This document shows, one piece after another, positions 1-11,518 of a stretch of 64,000 nucleotides of DNA. Every line of letters begins with the position of its first letter. Positions within the stretch are counted from its first letter, which is position 1. Source of the DNA: Atriophallophorus winterbourni (taxonomy: Eukaryota > Platyhelminthes > Trematoda > Plagiorchiida > Microphallidae); contig JACCGJ010005434.1 of assembly GCA_013407085.1 (NCBI GenBank), positions 62,001 to 126,000 on the forward strand, read 5' to 3'. Under the pieces are notes generated by a model. That model did no database searches. It was not told the origin of the DNA and saw nothing but the letters and a program-made list of their open reading frames with translations. The position numbers and the translations under genes are program-made.

Positions 1-489
1 GATACAAAGATCTTTCATATAAAGCCATTCTGAAAGGCTTTTTGCTCGGTTCCTGTTAGTATTATTTGTATTCTAGTCTCAACCTACTATTATACACGTA
101 TGCTCTCCTGGTTGAAAAAATATATTTATCTTTTGGAAAAGCAGCAGCGAAGAACGACCAAAGTTTCCTCTGAGTATATTTAACAGAGTATATTTAACAT
201 AGGCAATGCGTGCTCCTAACCTGCATTCAGCTCATAACAGCAGACCAAGAGGTACACTTATCATTTTTGGACACTACTCAAACAAAACAATTCAACCATG
301 CAGACTATTATTCTACCTCTCACATAATGCACAATTTCGCAGACATCCACCAAATCTGTGTCAACAATATAACATATTGAACTGCTGTCCATACACGTCT
401 ATGTTCGTAATTGGCAATTGTGACATCCGTATCGACATTTTGTAGTTCTTTTTGGACAAAGCTTTTTTACCAGCATCCTATCGATGAAT
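1..489. other. Unassigned AT-rich sequence
   Basis: No gene, RNA or repeat could be supported here. The short open frames have no recognisable motifs. Confidence 0.4.
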
Positions 490-1171
490 TAAGCAGATTG
501 GCAGAGCAGCTGTCATTTTGTCCCGATTGAACTCTCGTGTTTGGGGTAACCACAAGCTGACTGTAAAGACAAAGATGATGGTATACAGCGCGTGCGTACT
601 AAATGCTTTACTGTACGGCAGTGAAACCTGGACCACCCACGCAAGACACGAAAGGAAGCTGAATGTTTTCCATCTACGAAACATCCGTCGTATCTTGAAC
701 ATATCGTGGGTGGACAGATTGACTAATGCTGAAGTGCTTTCAAAAGCTGGTCAACAGAGCATGTTCACCCTAATGCGTCAGCGCAGCCTGCGGTGGCTTG
801 GTGATGTCCATAGAATGGAAAATGGTCGTATTTCGAAAGATCTACTCTATGGTGAGTTGCAATTAGGAAGTCGACCATTGGGCAGACCGCACTTGCGGTA
901 CACAGACGTTTGTAAAAGAGATATGAAAGCTCTTGGCATTGACCCGGCGAGTTGGGAAGAACTTGCTCTTTACCGCTCACTTTGGAGGCATTGTGTAAAG
1001 CGTCGTCTGCAAGTTGGGGAGGAGCAGATACAGCTCTTGGCTGCTGAACGCAGAGCAAGCCGCCGGCATGTAACTGACGCCCTACAACGGAGTTCTGACT
1101 ATCGTTTCCAGCGCTGGGGAGAGAGATTGTTCCTCCCGAATCGGACTGTTTGGTCATTCAAAATGCTATAA
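490..1171 (+). pseudogene. Non-LTR retrotransposon ORF2, C-terminal fragment
   Basis: This is the region downstream of the RT domain of a non-LTR retrotransposon. The open frame begins before the first start-like codon with GRAAVILSRLNSRVWGN. It carries the conserved LLYGSETW, RNIRRILNISW and LRWLGDVHRM blocks found after RT in many animal non-LTR elements, then a GRPHLRYTDVCKRDMKALGI block. The C-terminal zinc-knuckle position reads RFQRWGERLFLPNRTVW, so its Cys/His residues are lost. A second copy at 62568-62790 on the minus strand keeps them. RT and endonuclease are absent, so this is a 5'-truncated dead copy. The clade (RTE, CR1 or another) was not determined. About 90 bp of 3' UTR is shared with the second copy. 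Confidence 0.85.
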
Positions 1172-1264
1172 AACATGAAAACCACATGCGATTGTGATGT
1201 ACATCAATGGTCAACATCGACCGAAGGAGGCCATCAACATATCGATGAATAAAGTAATGAATGT

Positions 1265-2055
1265 GTGGTAGTCACTTTAGTCCCGCTTCGTTGCGTGCCA
1301 CTGATTTCTCTGTCATTCAAGTTTTTCAAACATAGACAGGAGTTCATATGTAGTTAGAATTGAACAGGATAATCCCGTGTATTCCGTCAAAACATCGAAT
1401 GATTATTATAATGTTCAACGTTGGGGGTGTTGGTGGAGCATTTCCTGAGCAACGAGACTACGGGGTAGTTTGCTATTACGATCCAATGTACACTTTCGCT
1501 TCCACCAAGAGATGTCAGGGTTCCAACGACTTTTGAACTAAAAATCTTCTCTATGTATGCAGTATCACCTTCATTTTAGAAATAACAGAAAAAAACTTGT
1601 CGCGTATTATACTGTGTATATGATATTATGGTATATTATACTACAACTAAGTAAGAATAGAATTCAAGTGGCTAGGCTTCGTCATAGTCATAGCGTATAA
1701 AACAGAGCTCAAGTGAAGTAGGTTAATGAGTTGCTACATAAACCACACAGGCCGTGAGACAAGATTTCTGGGTGGGAGAGTAGCAGCACAAAAACTATCC
1801 GATCTCGCATTGAGGTACACTACAGTGAGTTCTTCAAGGATTATTCACGTCAATTATTTCAAATCAATAAGATCCTTCAACCACACATCAAAACATCAGC
1901 TATCAATTACTTATAATTCGAAAAGGAAACGATCCTGTGTTGTTGAAGTTCAAACGAAAACAGTTACATTATCGAACACCTCAATAGGGATGTAGCTTCG
2001 AATCTAATCCACCGAACGTGACCACCGAAACTAACATGGCAACAACATCATAAAA
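1265..2055. other. Unassigned sequence
   Basis: No supported gene. An open frame at 1726-1995 lacks motifs and is probably chance. Confidence 0.4.
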
Positions 2056-2254
2056 ATGCAAAGAAATTTGAGTGGAATCGGTTAGAGTTGTTTTTGGGTA
2101 ATGTTTCACTTCAGACACATAAGCTTCGTCGGACCAAGGGTGATAGTCAGGACAGGGAACATGATTGAGTAGTAGTCAACCCACCACCACTTAATTGACC
2201 TTACCGCTAAACAGCCTATAGTACGCCTATAGTGTGTCACGTCTCGTGGGAATG
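2056..2254 (-). repeat. Inverted pLTR of Penelope-like element (left arm)
   Basis: This 199-bp arm is the reverse complement of 3386-3584 with scattered mismatches. It stands in the opposite orientation to the coding region and abuts the YVDD part of RT. Inverted or tandem pLTRs with a 5'-truncated body are a known arrangement of Penelope-like elements. Confidence 0.85.
2094..2140 (-). ncRNA. Degenerate hammerhead ribozyme in left pLTR
   Basis: The minus strand shows CCGACGA followed by a short hairpin and GAAAC, matching the intact motif of the right arm. U4 of the invariant CUGANGA core is replaced by C, so catalysis is probably lost. Confidence 0.6.
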
Positions 2255-2255
2255 G

Positions 2256-3194
2256 TGGCGCTATGTTGATGACACATTTGTTATCATCAAGCGACATCAG
2301 TTAGAGGCCTTCTTTAAATATTTAAATGAAATAGACCCATGTATTACTGTCACAAAGGAAGTGGAATCCTGCACAGGCACTCTTCCATTTTTTGACTGTT
2401 TAGTACAAAAAGTATACGGGAAAATAAAAACTATTGTCTATCGGAAACCTATCGATACAGATGCTGTACTACGATACACTTCCGCTCATCCAAGACAGGT
2501 CTTCAGTTCCATAGCTTGTTCCATTTTCCATAAGATAGAACACCTGTGCAGTGACGAAAGGGAGCGAAAACAGGCGCACCGTGAAGCGAGCCAAAGGCTC
2601 ATAGACCACGGTTATCCAAAAAGTTTTGTAAAACGCCAATTGATGAAGGTAAAATACCCATCCGAAAAATCGGAGAAAAATTGGCGGGATACAGTTTGTA
2701 TACCGTATGTAAAATGCACATCTGAAGCGATACGTAGAATCTTGAACCAGGCGGCCATACGCGTAACTTATAAGAAAGGGAAAACTATCCGTTCGGTTCT
2801 GATGCACCTCAAGGATAAGACGCCTTTATCTAGCGTTACGAACAGCATTTACAGAATCAACTGTAAGGACTGTTCGGGTGTTTACATAGGGCAGACTTCC
2901 AGGGAAATTCACACTAGAATCGAAGAACACCGAAAGCGTGTCCGGAGACAGCCCCGGGATGCGAGGGAATATCAATCCCTTATTCGTGATTCCGCCTTGG
3001 CGGAGCACGTTTTAGATACGGGCCACAGCGTCGATCTAGACAATGTGGAAATATTAAGACGCGGTATTAAACCGTATAGCGAACGCCTACATGCGGAGGC
3101 GGTCGAAATTGCGAAGGCAGGTCGACTGGCAGTCAATAAGGTGGATGGGGTAGAAATCTCCACAATCTGGCGCTCGGCACTGCTGCGACGGTAA
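2256..3194 (+). pseudogene. Penelope-like element RT end plus GIY-YIG endonuclease
   Basis: This is the C-terminal part of a Penelope-like retroelement polyprotein. The first residues are WRYVDDTFVIIK, the catalytic YVDD motif of RT. A YRKPIDTD block typical of Penelope RT ends follows, then a linker with IYRINCKDC and the GIY-YIG endonuclease core GVYIGQTSREIHTRIEEHRKR (the motif residues read GVY and YIG). The frame stays open to a stop codon at 3194. The N-terminal two-thirds of RT is missing and its place is taken by the inverted pLTR, so the element is 5'-truncated. Such elements use the GIY-YIG nuclease for target-primed insertion. The coding stretch that remains has no stops, which suggests a fairly recent copy. 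Confidence 0.92.
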
Positions 3195-3385
3195 ATAGTT
3201 ATTATTCACCTTATACCTACTAGTTAATTAGATTATTGTTTTCTTCAAAAATAGGTTAACCTTAACCTCGTTAGTTATGTACTTTTACGCATGTGGACCG
3301 CCGTGTCAACTGACCTTGACCGTGTTCACTTGTATCAGATTGATATGGATACACACTAGTAGGAAAATCGACCACTGATCCTGGT

Positions 3386-3584
3386 CATTCCCACGAGACG
3401 TGACACACGGTAAGCGTACTATAGGCTGTTTAGCGGTAAGGTCAAATAAGTGGTGGTGGGTTGACCGCTACTTAATCATGTTCCCTGTCCTGACTATCAC
3501 CCTTGGTCTGACGAAGCTTCTGTGTCAGAAGTGAAACGTTACCCAAAAACTACTCTAACCGATTCCACTCAAATTTCTTTGCAT
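3386..3584 (+). repeat. Right pLTR of Penelope-like element
   Basis: This is the 199-bp sense-orientation arm, the inverted partner of 2056-2254. It contains the hammerhead motif at 3503-3546. Confidence 0.85.
3503..3546 (+). ncRNA. Hammerhead ribozyme, Penelope pLTR type
   Basis: The core CTGACGA at 3508-3514 fits CUGANGA, and GAAAC lies at 3533-3537. Between them is a stem II of up to seven pairs (GCTTCTG with CAGAAGT, including one G-U pair) and a TGT loop. A possible stem I pairs TTGGT upstream with ACC(C)AA at 3541-3546, with one bulged C. Stem III would be only one pair, A15.1-U16.1. Minimal type I hammerheads of this kind are known from Penelope-like elements and are thought to work best as dimers. 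Activity here is inferred, not shown. Confidence 0.7.
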
Positions 3585-3782
3585 TATGAATACACGATCG
3601 GTCCCAAACATATTCCAATCGATTGCTAACATCATAAGAAATTATTTAGGCACGATTAACTATTAAGTGCAGATGCACAGCAAATCACGTTTCACGCAAA
3701 TGTTCACGCGCATGTGCTGTTATTGAACTCGACTCATAAACAGCATAACAGGTCATACAGAGACTCCTAAATACATGTCTGT

Positions 3783-3840
3783 TAGCTCCATCGGATGGGT
3801 AGAAACAGTCCGAAACCGGTCGTGTTTTATGAAATAATTG
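3783..3840 (+). ncRNA. Degenerate hammerhead-repeat copy
   Basis: The 3' half CCGAAACCGGTCGTG matches the hammerhead repeat family seen at 9759 and 30072. The 5' core reads CGGATGG instead of CUGANGA, with at least two invariant positions changed. It is probably an inactive relic. Confidence 0.45.
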
Positions 3841-6439
3841 AAAATCTCATGAGCTGCACACTTAAACGGGCGTGTTGACCCGACCATATGTCTGTGCAGA
3901 TGACTTCGGACAATGAAAGTTGAGGTCATTGATCTAGGTGAGGTCACAACCCTCTAAACTGCGGCGCAGAAAAACAGGTTGTGAGGATTTGGTTCCCTCC
4001 AACTTATCGAATATACGCAGAGGAAATTCAGCCTTTTCATCATCCTAGGTACGCAGATGTACTGTAAATAATTTCGCCGAACTACAAAATATACTTTGGT
4101 TGTTTAATCACGATGACGAAGTCTAAAAGGTAAATAAATTAAATTTTTGCCATCTATATTCATGTATGCGGAGGGCGAGAACGTTCCGTGCTGCGTGATA
4201 GTTCGGAAAGTATTGATTCGAAGAGGTTGTATAGGTAAAATGTTGCCTGAGGGCATGTATCTACTGGAATCTCTATGAGGAGGCACATTAAAAAGTGATC
4301 CGCATTAAAGCGGCCATTTTTCTTCCAGGATTGCTCACTTGGTGAAGAAACAATTGTTATAAAACAAATCCAGATCAAAAAGAGATACTGATAACATTTT
4401 AGTCGAATTATAGTAGATTGAGCGTGTTGGGAGACTGGAGCACATTTTAATTTGTGGATAGATTAAAAGCTGTAACGGATGCATAATTTTTAATAGGTTG
4501 TACTAGCAAAATGTTGTATACTGGCCTGGCACATGAAGCTTTTGGACAGTTCGTAACATGGATGTTGCTATTGGTGTTTATTGAGTTCGTGTGTTTAAGG
4601 TTCGCCAATGTCGGATAAACTTCACAGATAATCTAACCTTGACAGAACGGAAATTTTAGACGCAAACAACTAATAGATTTGATTTGCGATGTATTAATTG
4701 GGTATCAAGAACTAGCTTGACGATTTGCTATTCTAATCTTCAACCATACAGCCGAGGAGGGAGATTGTGTGCAAACATGCGTGACCGACATTTCTCACAA
4801 CCAGCGTACAACGTAGCGCTCCAAATGAGTCCATCACTTGCAAAAGTTTCGCTGGTGAAGTGCGCAAAATGTGTGTGTGTGTGGTTGATGAAACTTAGTG
4901 CCCACCAGGGCGCCAGCGTTGGCACACCGATACACGTTTTCATTGATTTCGCGAATACGTTCATCGAAATTGTGCACCTGATTTTGACGATTGTTTTCTC
5001 AAAAAACGGGTCAATCGAATGCAACTATTAAAAAATGAGCATGAGCGAAGCAATGCAAAGATGGAAGATCAAAGCTCAAATGATAAAACTGGGTAACGGG
5101 AGTAGTTTTTCAAGGCCATTTTTGACGAACGATATTATTTATGAAAGAAGTGTTTTCTCGCCCATAGAATTATATAGAGGGAGACAGTAATGGAATGGGT
5201 CATCAAGCCAGATGTTAAATGTTGATGGTAAAAGGCACATGTGTTATTACACATACCCCGAAAACCCAAACCTTGTTCATTGGATGAGGAAAGAGGTGTT
5301 CAAATGTAGAGGTACGGCTTGTAAACTTAAATTTATGATTGAGCTTCGCCACATCCAGGCTATTATTTCTCTATTAAACTAGCACAGGTAGATTGCGAGC
5401 GCAGATGATATGTGGGAAGGGAGTGCGAAAAGTATTGATAAATACGTGGTGACTGTTATCAAATTTAATGCCAAGGGTCCGGTCAGAGGCGTGTCACACA
5501 TCATGACAACCCTATTATCTTGGCTTGCAGAGTTAATTGGGCCATTGTTTTTAAAGGCAATTTTCTCAGTGTGCTAATAATTTGGGAGTGTAACTTGTGT
5601 TCAATCATGAAGGCTACACTATTAATGGAGAAAACGTAGGCTTAATACACCATCAATCATATCAACGGTGAGAATCTGTCGACACTGCATTGTGTTGTAT
5701 CCAGTGGTCTAAGATCACACCGAAAAGTTCCCTGATGCTGTTGCCTATTCTTTTGTCCGATCTGGTGTTTATTTTGTTGTGCAGGATTCATATTGGCGTA
5801 GTCCGGTTTATTCATGCTTACTGCAATGAGTTTGAATTTTTAAGATTGATCCGATTTGGTCGCGAATAAGGATGCTTTGTTTAAACCAAAGTAGGAAATC
5901 TTCCTGAAATTTTTATGTCGTTAGGTGCCTTGTTAATATTGCACATTTATTACGAGAACAACACAAGTGGATCACAACAATAACAGACAACGACAATGTG
6001 TGGATTCAACTGGTGTTATCTCGAGTGTTTGAAACCAACTCTAGATTTGGTGTTTGTTATGCTCCGATTTGCACTGTGCGATATGTCACGGATGATACTG
6101 AAAACGATGATTGCGTTTTTCGTCATGCATGGCTGAAGTTGACTGGTTATACTTTCTGGCTGAGGGATTTTAAAATCTCACAATGAGTCGCTGAGTTCTG
6201 CGTGAATTTCCCGGGCATCGTATAACTGATAACAATCTTTTATTGTAGGTGTAAATGATGACACTGATGCAAAACCATTCCGAGATCCATACTAACCGGC
6301 ACTACATTACATATTCTAGATCGAAAATTTGGCATTAAGCTGTGCAATAGAGATGCTTGTGATAACAAGCAGTTACGCGGTCACATCGAAGTTGGAATGA
6401 ACAATTTGCAATCATTCACCGCAGCTTGAAACCACGTCT
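3841..6439. other. Unassigned 2.6 kb
   Basis: No exon, RNA gene or known element could be supported. Open frames at 4684-5031 and 5998-6186 show no motifs. Confidence 0.35.
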
Positions 6440-6479
6440 CAATTACTGCAAACATGGTCCCCATGGTTACAAAGGGACA

Positions 6480-6703
6480 TGACCTAGCTGCAACGCGTAT
6501 ACCACCGCGCTACAAAACTGGTGACCGGACTATACAACAGGTCATACGAGGAGATGATTGCAACTATGACCCTGTTTGACTTTTCGTACCGTCGTCTCAG
6601 GGGTGACTTGATCCTGCTGTTCAACATTCTGCATACAGTGTATCACCCACTTGAACACCTGTTTCATCGGCACGTGGTAGCAGATCACAGGGCTGCAAGT
6701 TAA
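6480..6703 (+). pseudogene. Non-LTR RT C-terminal relic
   Basis: The reading RVYHRATKLVTGLYN followed, after a frame change, by YRRLRGDLILLFNIL and VYHPLEHLF matches the region after the RT domain of CR1-like elements. The same block order is seen at 27310-27490 (IYHRATKLVMGLRN, then RRDIILTYRIV). It is short, frame-shifted and ancient. Confidence 0.6.
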
Positions 6704-7697
6704 TTATACCACACTCCAGATCAAATTGTTGAAGGTTTTTCTTTGCTGCCCGATTTTGTTTTATATGGAACTCTCTGCCCCCGCATATCATTTGTGCAGC
6801 AAGACTGAGCATGTTCAAGCCTGAACTTGACAAGTATATGTTGACCAAATCCAACCTCGCACCTGCATACTCAAGCTGACTTTCCATATTGATAAAACAA
6901 TTGTGTTGATTTTATGCATTCCCTATATCGTTAATCTACGGTTACTGTAAAGTATTTGCTTTTTGGACCATTACAACTTTGACTAGCTGCAGAATACTGA
7001 TTTCACACGAGAAGCAACTAAGTCAGTGCAATTCTCAAGCCTATAAATAGTGGCTCATTAGCAGTCAACTGTATGTAATGGTGGATTGTGAAGTGTATCA
7101 GATGACCAGAAAGAAATTGTGCCGACCACTGTCGTTCTTTGAATAGCTTCCAGAGTTTGATTCTGGACTATTATTTGGCGGCACTATCACCGATTAATTA
7201 TATTTGCATGACCGAGGCTTATTAAAATGTCATTTTTGTGATTTCTCTAATGGAAATTTTAATTATTTTCCGAGTCTGCTGCAGCGCTGCTCAGGATAGT
7301 CATTAGCTCACAGCAATAACCGCTAACACAATTCGATCAGAAGCAGCAACTAATGTTGGTTGAGGCACACAAAGAACAGTATACGCAGATCTATTATGTT
7401 TGTATAATTGGATCCGTTTTAGCAAAATTTCAGAGAAATATTACTACACAGGCAGTTTTTATTATCCTGTTTTAAACCGCGTTTGTGTTAGATGTCTTCG
7501 TCGAACTAATTTCGTAGATGTCATCAACCATACCGTCTCGGATGACGACTGACGTTCTGATGTCTGCACACTTTGACTGCAATGCGAATCACCAAGAGCT
7601 GATTCTTCCAATAACATAGAGCCAATATCAGTTACTTCAATAGCTCGTTTAGAAAAATAACTACACAACTGGCTACCAGAATTCATCCCAGATTTTG

Positions 7698-8085
7698 TTA
7701 TCCCACACGGTGGAAAAAGGCATCTCGCTCCTCGAAAGGATTTATCATAAGGCAACCAAAGTGGTTACTGGATTGCATAATCTACCCTTTGAACAGCGAC
7801 TGACTAGATTTGGATCGCGCACCCTTGAGCACAGAGGCATCCTAGCTGACCTAATCCTGACATAGCGAATTGTCCATACGATGTACCACCCACTCAGACA
7901 CCTTTTTACAATTGGTTCCAATCTCCCGATCCGCAGTCACAACCTGACCCTTTAAATCCCACATTCCTGATTAAACTGTCTCCACAACTTTTACGCAGTC
8001 CGTGTATGCTTATTGTGTAACAGCTTACAGCCAGCAATTGTTTACTCATCAAACGAAATGATATTCAAACAAACGTTAGGATCTT
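7698..8085 (+). pseudogene. CR1-like RT C-terminal relic
   Basis: One frame reads LLERIYHKATKVVTGLHNLP, then RFGSRTLEHRGILADLILT, VHTMYHPLRHLF and finally FYAVRVCLL and MIFKQTL. This is the complete block order of the CR1-like C-terminus. Several stop codons interrupt it, the first of this stretch being TAG at 7863-7865. It resembles the better preserved end at 27300-27698 and is non-functional. Confidence 0.75.
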
Positions 8086-8599
8086 TTATGTTGAATAATA
8101 CTGTGTTGACCTTAGTTTACTGAAATCCATTAGTGATTTCTTCTTACACCACATACTTGAAAAACAAATTACCAAACATATATCTTTGTACTGCGAAGCG
8201 ACCCACTGGTGGGTTGCTTTAGAAAATATTTAAAAACAACATAAAATTACTCTTAGTGTTATTTTCTTTGCAAACGATGTCGATAATTTGATATAAAGGG
8301 TTGAAATTATAGAAAATAGCAGTTTCCGCCATCGCATTCAACGTATTAACTTCACCGAAACATCGTGAGTATCCAGTTCCAGCAATAATGAGAAAAATTA
8401 TCGCTGCATCTGGACACTATATCCAGGGGATGAAACCTCGTCAGTGTGACACTTCGTGATATCGAAACTATAGAGACCCAAAAGTCCTCTGGCCCTAGAG
8501 ACCAGTGAAAATGTTGAGTAATGGAGAACACTATATGAGAGACATCATTTTTAATGCCATTGTTTTGTACCACTGCAGTTGTACGACTTGAAAAATTAA

Positions 8600-8795
8600 A
8601 GACAAATAAAACCCATTGTTTGAAATGGGCAACTGGTCAGATGCGAAAATTTTACCGGCCTGTGTCATTGCTAACGCCAGTTTCAGAAGTCATAGATCTC
8701 ATATTACGGAAAGAAATCATTCCATGCATGGAAGAAGAGAATTCTCACCGGTCACGTGCCGAAGAAGCTTTTCCGCTTCGGTCCAATTGACCTTG
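8600..8795 (+). pseudogene. Non-LTR RT N-terminal relic
   Basis: The reading FYRPVSLLTPVSEV, then DLILRKEIIPCMEEEN resembles the NYRPVSLTPVVSKVLE block that opens the RT palm region in CR1-like elements. The segment GNWSDAK lies just upstream in another frame. The fragment is short and frame-shifted. Confidence 0.6.
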
Positions 8796-9600
8796 TCTCG
8801 CTGCTCTATGTTCCATACATTAGAATATCTATCCATAATCATCGCAAAGCTCGACCCTGAACCATGCTGTACTTTTAAACGCAGTCGATCGATTCGCTTA
8901 CACACTCACCCTGTTCGCATACTAGAAGTCGTGCAAACAAACTTATGGGCAATGCAGTAACGTGTGTCGAATTATAAACTGGCCCGCAAGGTCAAACTTA
9001 TTGGTTGTATTCCCGTGAGCATTCGCAATCTCAGCCGATGCCCTATGGGGGCAACCCAAGGTCCGACCCGAATTCTATGTTTCCGAACAAAACACCACAA
9101 AACATGTACGGGAAAACTTTTTAATTCCGGTATAAATCAAAAATCGGAAAATCAATGAAGCATGCGCAAAGCAATCGATCCATGTATGATCGATTGCAAT
9201 CGTGAAATTTTTAAGTGATTGGCGAAGCCTACCTCGAGATGACAGTTAAATTTATCGATCGCAGTGGCAATCGATCAGGTTTCACAGACCCGCAACGGTA
9301 TGAACAAAATTTTAATAAGCTAAAATACCATGTTATAGTACGGTGTGTGAGACAATAAACAGATCATTCGTCTCCACGCGAACTCGTTTCTTATTCAAGA
9401 ACTGTAAAAAATCAAAAATTCTTTTGAACTTTGCCTAACCTATTATCTAGATGAACAATCGAAGTCTCTTTGGGATCTGGAGACTCAAATCCTGCAACAA
9501 AATCTTCGCCTACTGCATATTTACACTATTTTGTCGTTAAATTAATCCAATCACTGGAAATTCGTGTACACGAACAAGACCATCTTCAAAATTAAACAAA
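8796..9600. other. Unassigned sequence
   Basis: No supported feature. Several short inverted AATCGAT motifs occur near 9170-9280 without clear function. Confidence 0.35.
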
Positions 9601-9734
9601 CATTAACGTGATAGCTGAAAGCTCGAGCTTCTTCAAAGCACTATCTATACGCGTGAATGTGGTGAGTAGGTAGATTAAGCATTGGAGCTCAACCACATCA
9701 GATTACCAGTTTCGGCCGCTAACTCAAATAATCA

Positions 9735-9850
9735 ATAAGCGGATCCTGATCCCACTGTCCCTACCTGATGAGTGCAAACAGCACGAAACTGGTCGTGGGG
9801 TGTGTGATGGAGATGTATGCAAATGAGCTTTTATATCCAATACGCACTGT
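9735..9850 (+). repeat. Hammerhead-bearing interspersed repeat, copy at 9.8 kb
   Basis: GGATCCTGATCC..ACTGTCCCTA precedes the ribozyme and GTGTGTGATGGAGATGTATGCAAATG follows it; both flanks resemble those of copies at 30072-30180 (minus) and 36550-36630. The outer limits are not sharp. Confidence 0.65.
9759..9800 (+). ncRNA. Hammerhead ribozyme, type I, intact core
   Basis: All invariant parts are present in order. CCCTAC (9759-9764) forms stem I with GTGGGG (9795-9800), giving six pairs including one G-U. The core CTGATGA spans 9765-9771. Stem II is GTGC with GCAC around an AAACA loop. GAAA spans 9785-9788. A very short stem III is made by ACTGGT (A-U and C-G pairs, TG loop), and C9794 is the expected cleavage-site nucleotide. 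Short stem III type I hammerheads are known from schistosome SINEs, Penelope-like elements and metazoan retrozymes. Self-cleavage is inferred. Confidence 0.82.
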
Positions 9851-10981
9851 TTAATTCGGTGAGTGAGGCTAACCGATTTCTAAACCGAAACATGTTCGGC
9901 GCCTGTCTAGGATAACTATGCGCGGTGTCGAGGAGCTACTGGTTAGTTCAGTACCATCGGTCCAAACACATTTGATTGTCGAGTCACTCAGCGAACAGTT
10001 ATAGAAAAAAACAAATTAGCACGCACAAACTCAGTTGGTCGGATAATGTATCGTGGAGGCAAAATCATAATTCGAAGTGGCTATAAATGGGCTTAAAAAC
10101 GATTTTAGCTAAAATATCTGTTGTTGGAGCGGGCCGCCCGTCTCTTTTGTTGAGGCCCACGTGGTCAGACTTAGCAGTCGCTACTTATCTTCAGAATTCT
10201 TGCTCAGAAGCGGTCTTTTTTCATGCATCCGGACTAATCTTGTTGTCAAGTGGAGCTGTGAGAAAATCTACTACGATGGATGCAGCGAAAACCGCGATAA
10301 AGATGTAGTATTGGTTTATTTCGGGGTGTAAATACCTTATCCTGGTGTCTGTACTTACTCGTTTACAGGTTGCGTGGCTTTCAAACGTCTAACTTACGTC
10401 ATTTATATAAAAGCTTCTTGCTTAGAATTTCAGAATTCCCTAATGACTGCCGTTGTGATGCGTTTCTTGAGGATATTTAACAAAAGTGCGCGCGCATCAG
10501 GTGAAGGTACAATACGACCACATACTTACATTGCTTATGTACTTTAGTGTGCCGGAACACTCGGTCTATGATTTGGTTGTACAGAGAAATCGTGGTTTGT
10601 CGAATGTAATATACAATAGTGAGGCAAAGATACGAACTTCTCGTCACCAAAGCCACAGCTCATTTTAATTGTAAACTCGCACGCTATTATTTGGTGATAT
10701 TGCGTTCCCTTACATACCCCTTAGCTTGAATTCTTGAGATAAAGTTTGTTTAACACCGTATATGGAAATTCGGTCGCAGGGTGAGATGTTGCATTAGCAG
10801 GGATGCGAACACAACACAGCAAACCGAATTTACCTTGAGATTTACTCGCATCTCAAAACACGCCATGTATTTAGAAACTAAAGTTCAATAAACAGATAGA
10901 TGAATATCAATTTTTGCCACTTCCCACAGTCAATGCACACACCCATCAAACATTTCGAGTTGTTTGCCTATAGCGGCTTAC
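9851..10981. other. Unassigned sequence
   Basis: No supported feature. The open frame at 10087-10308 has no motif. Confidence 0.35.
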
Positions 10982-11518
10982 TTTTACTTTTGTGCGACTA
11001 TCTCCTACTGGAAGATGAGTCGGCTCCAATGAAGATTCTTGAGAATTTGAGTACAAAGCGGCGCCCCCAGCATCACTCGGCGCTTGTTCGAGTCAGTCTC
11101 TCTAGCCTTTGCACAACCAAGTGCGACCTGCAAGGCAGCAGGGAGTTGCCAGAAAGAGGTGGTGTGCACCAACTAACCGTTCCAGATTTTTCCTCAGGGT
11201 TTTCTCCCGAAGCCTTTCCCGCGATCGGGTATCCCGCAAGGCAGCGGAGGTTGAAAATCAGGGTTTTCTTTTCCTTAGATGAAATGCCCTCCAAGGCCAA
11301 GGAGCTTCATCTACCCGAAGCAAACTGGTTTTCAGGCGCCAATCACTCGACCCTTCTCCTGTTGGTAGAAGCAGTTCCGCCGTGCTCGGGGAGCCACCCG
11401 TGCAGGACAGAAGCTGGACTTGGTTGTCAGAGGCTATTCGAGACGCGCGCCATATGGGAGCATTTTATAGACAGTGGGAGCTTATCCCCACTGCCACCCC
11501 CGGCTATAACAACCTTTG
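10982..11518 (+). repeat. Large inverted repeat, left arm
   Basis: This GC-richer 537-bp arm matches the reverse complement of 11930-12476. Both arms encode similar frames in opposite directions (for example RFFRDF- and IPAIGYPAR-like stretches), but these look incidental to repeat sequence. The family was not recognised. Confidence 0.85.

Larger units (their letters stand above)
2056..3584 (+). mobile_element. Penelope-like retroelement, 5'-truncated, inverted pLTRs
   Basis: This unit consists of the left inverted pLTR (2056-2254), a truncated RT/GIY-YIG frame, about 190 bp of 3' UTR, and the right pLTR in sense orientation (3386-3584). The two arms are equal in length. The right arm carries a hammerhead motif with an intact core, as described for pLTRs of Penelope-like elements in other animals. 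Confidence 0.88.

Noticed and set aside
9700..9735. Possible extra hammerhead 3' half (CGAAACTGGTAATC on the minus strand)
   Set aside because: No CUGANGA core lies at the right distance.
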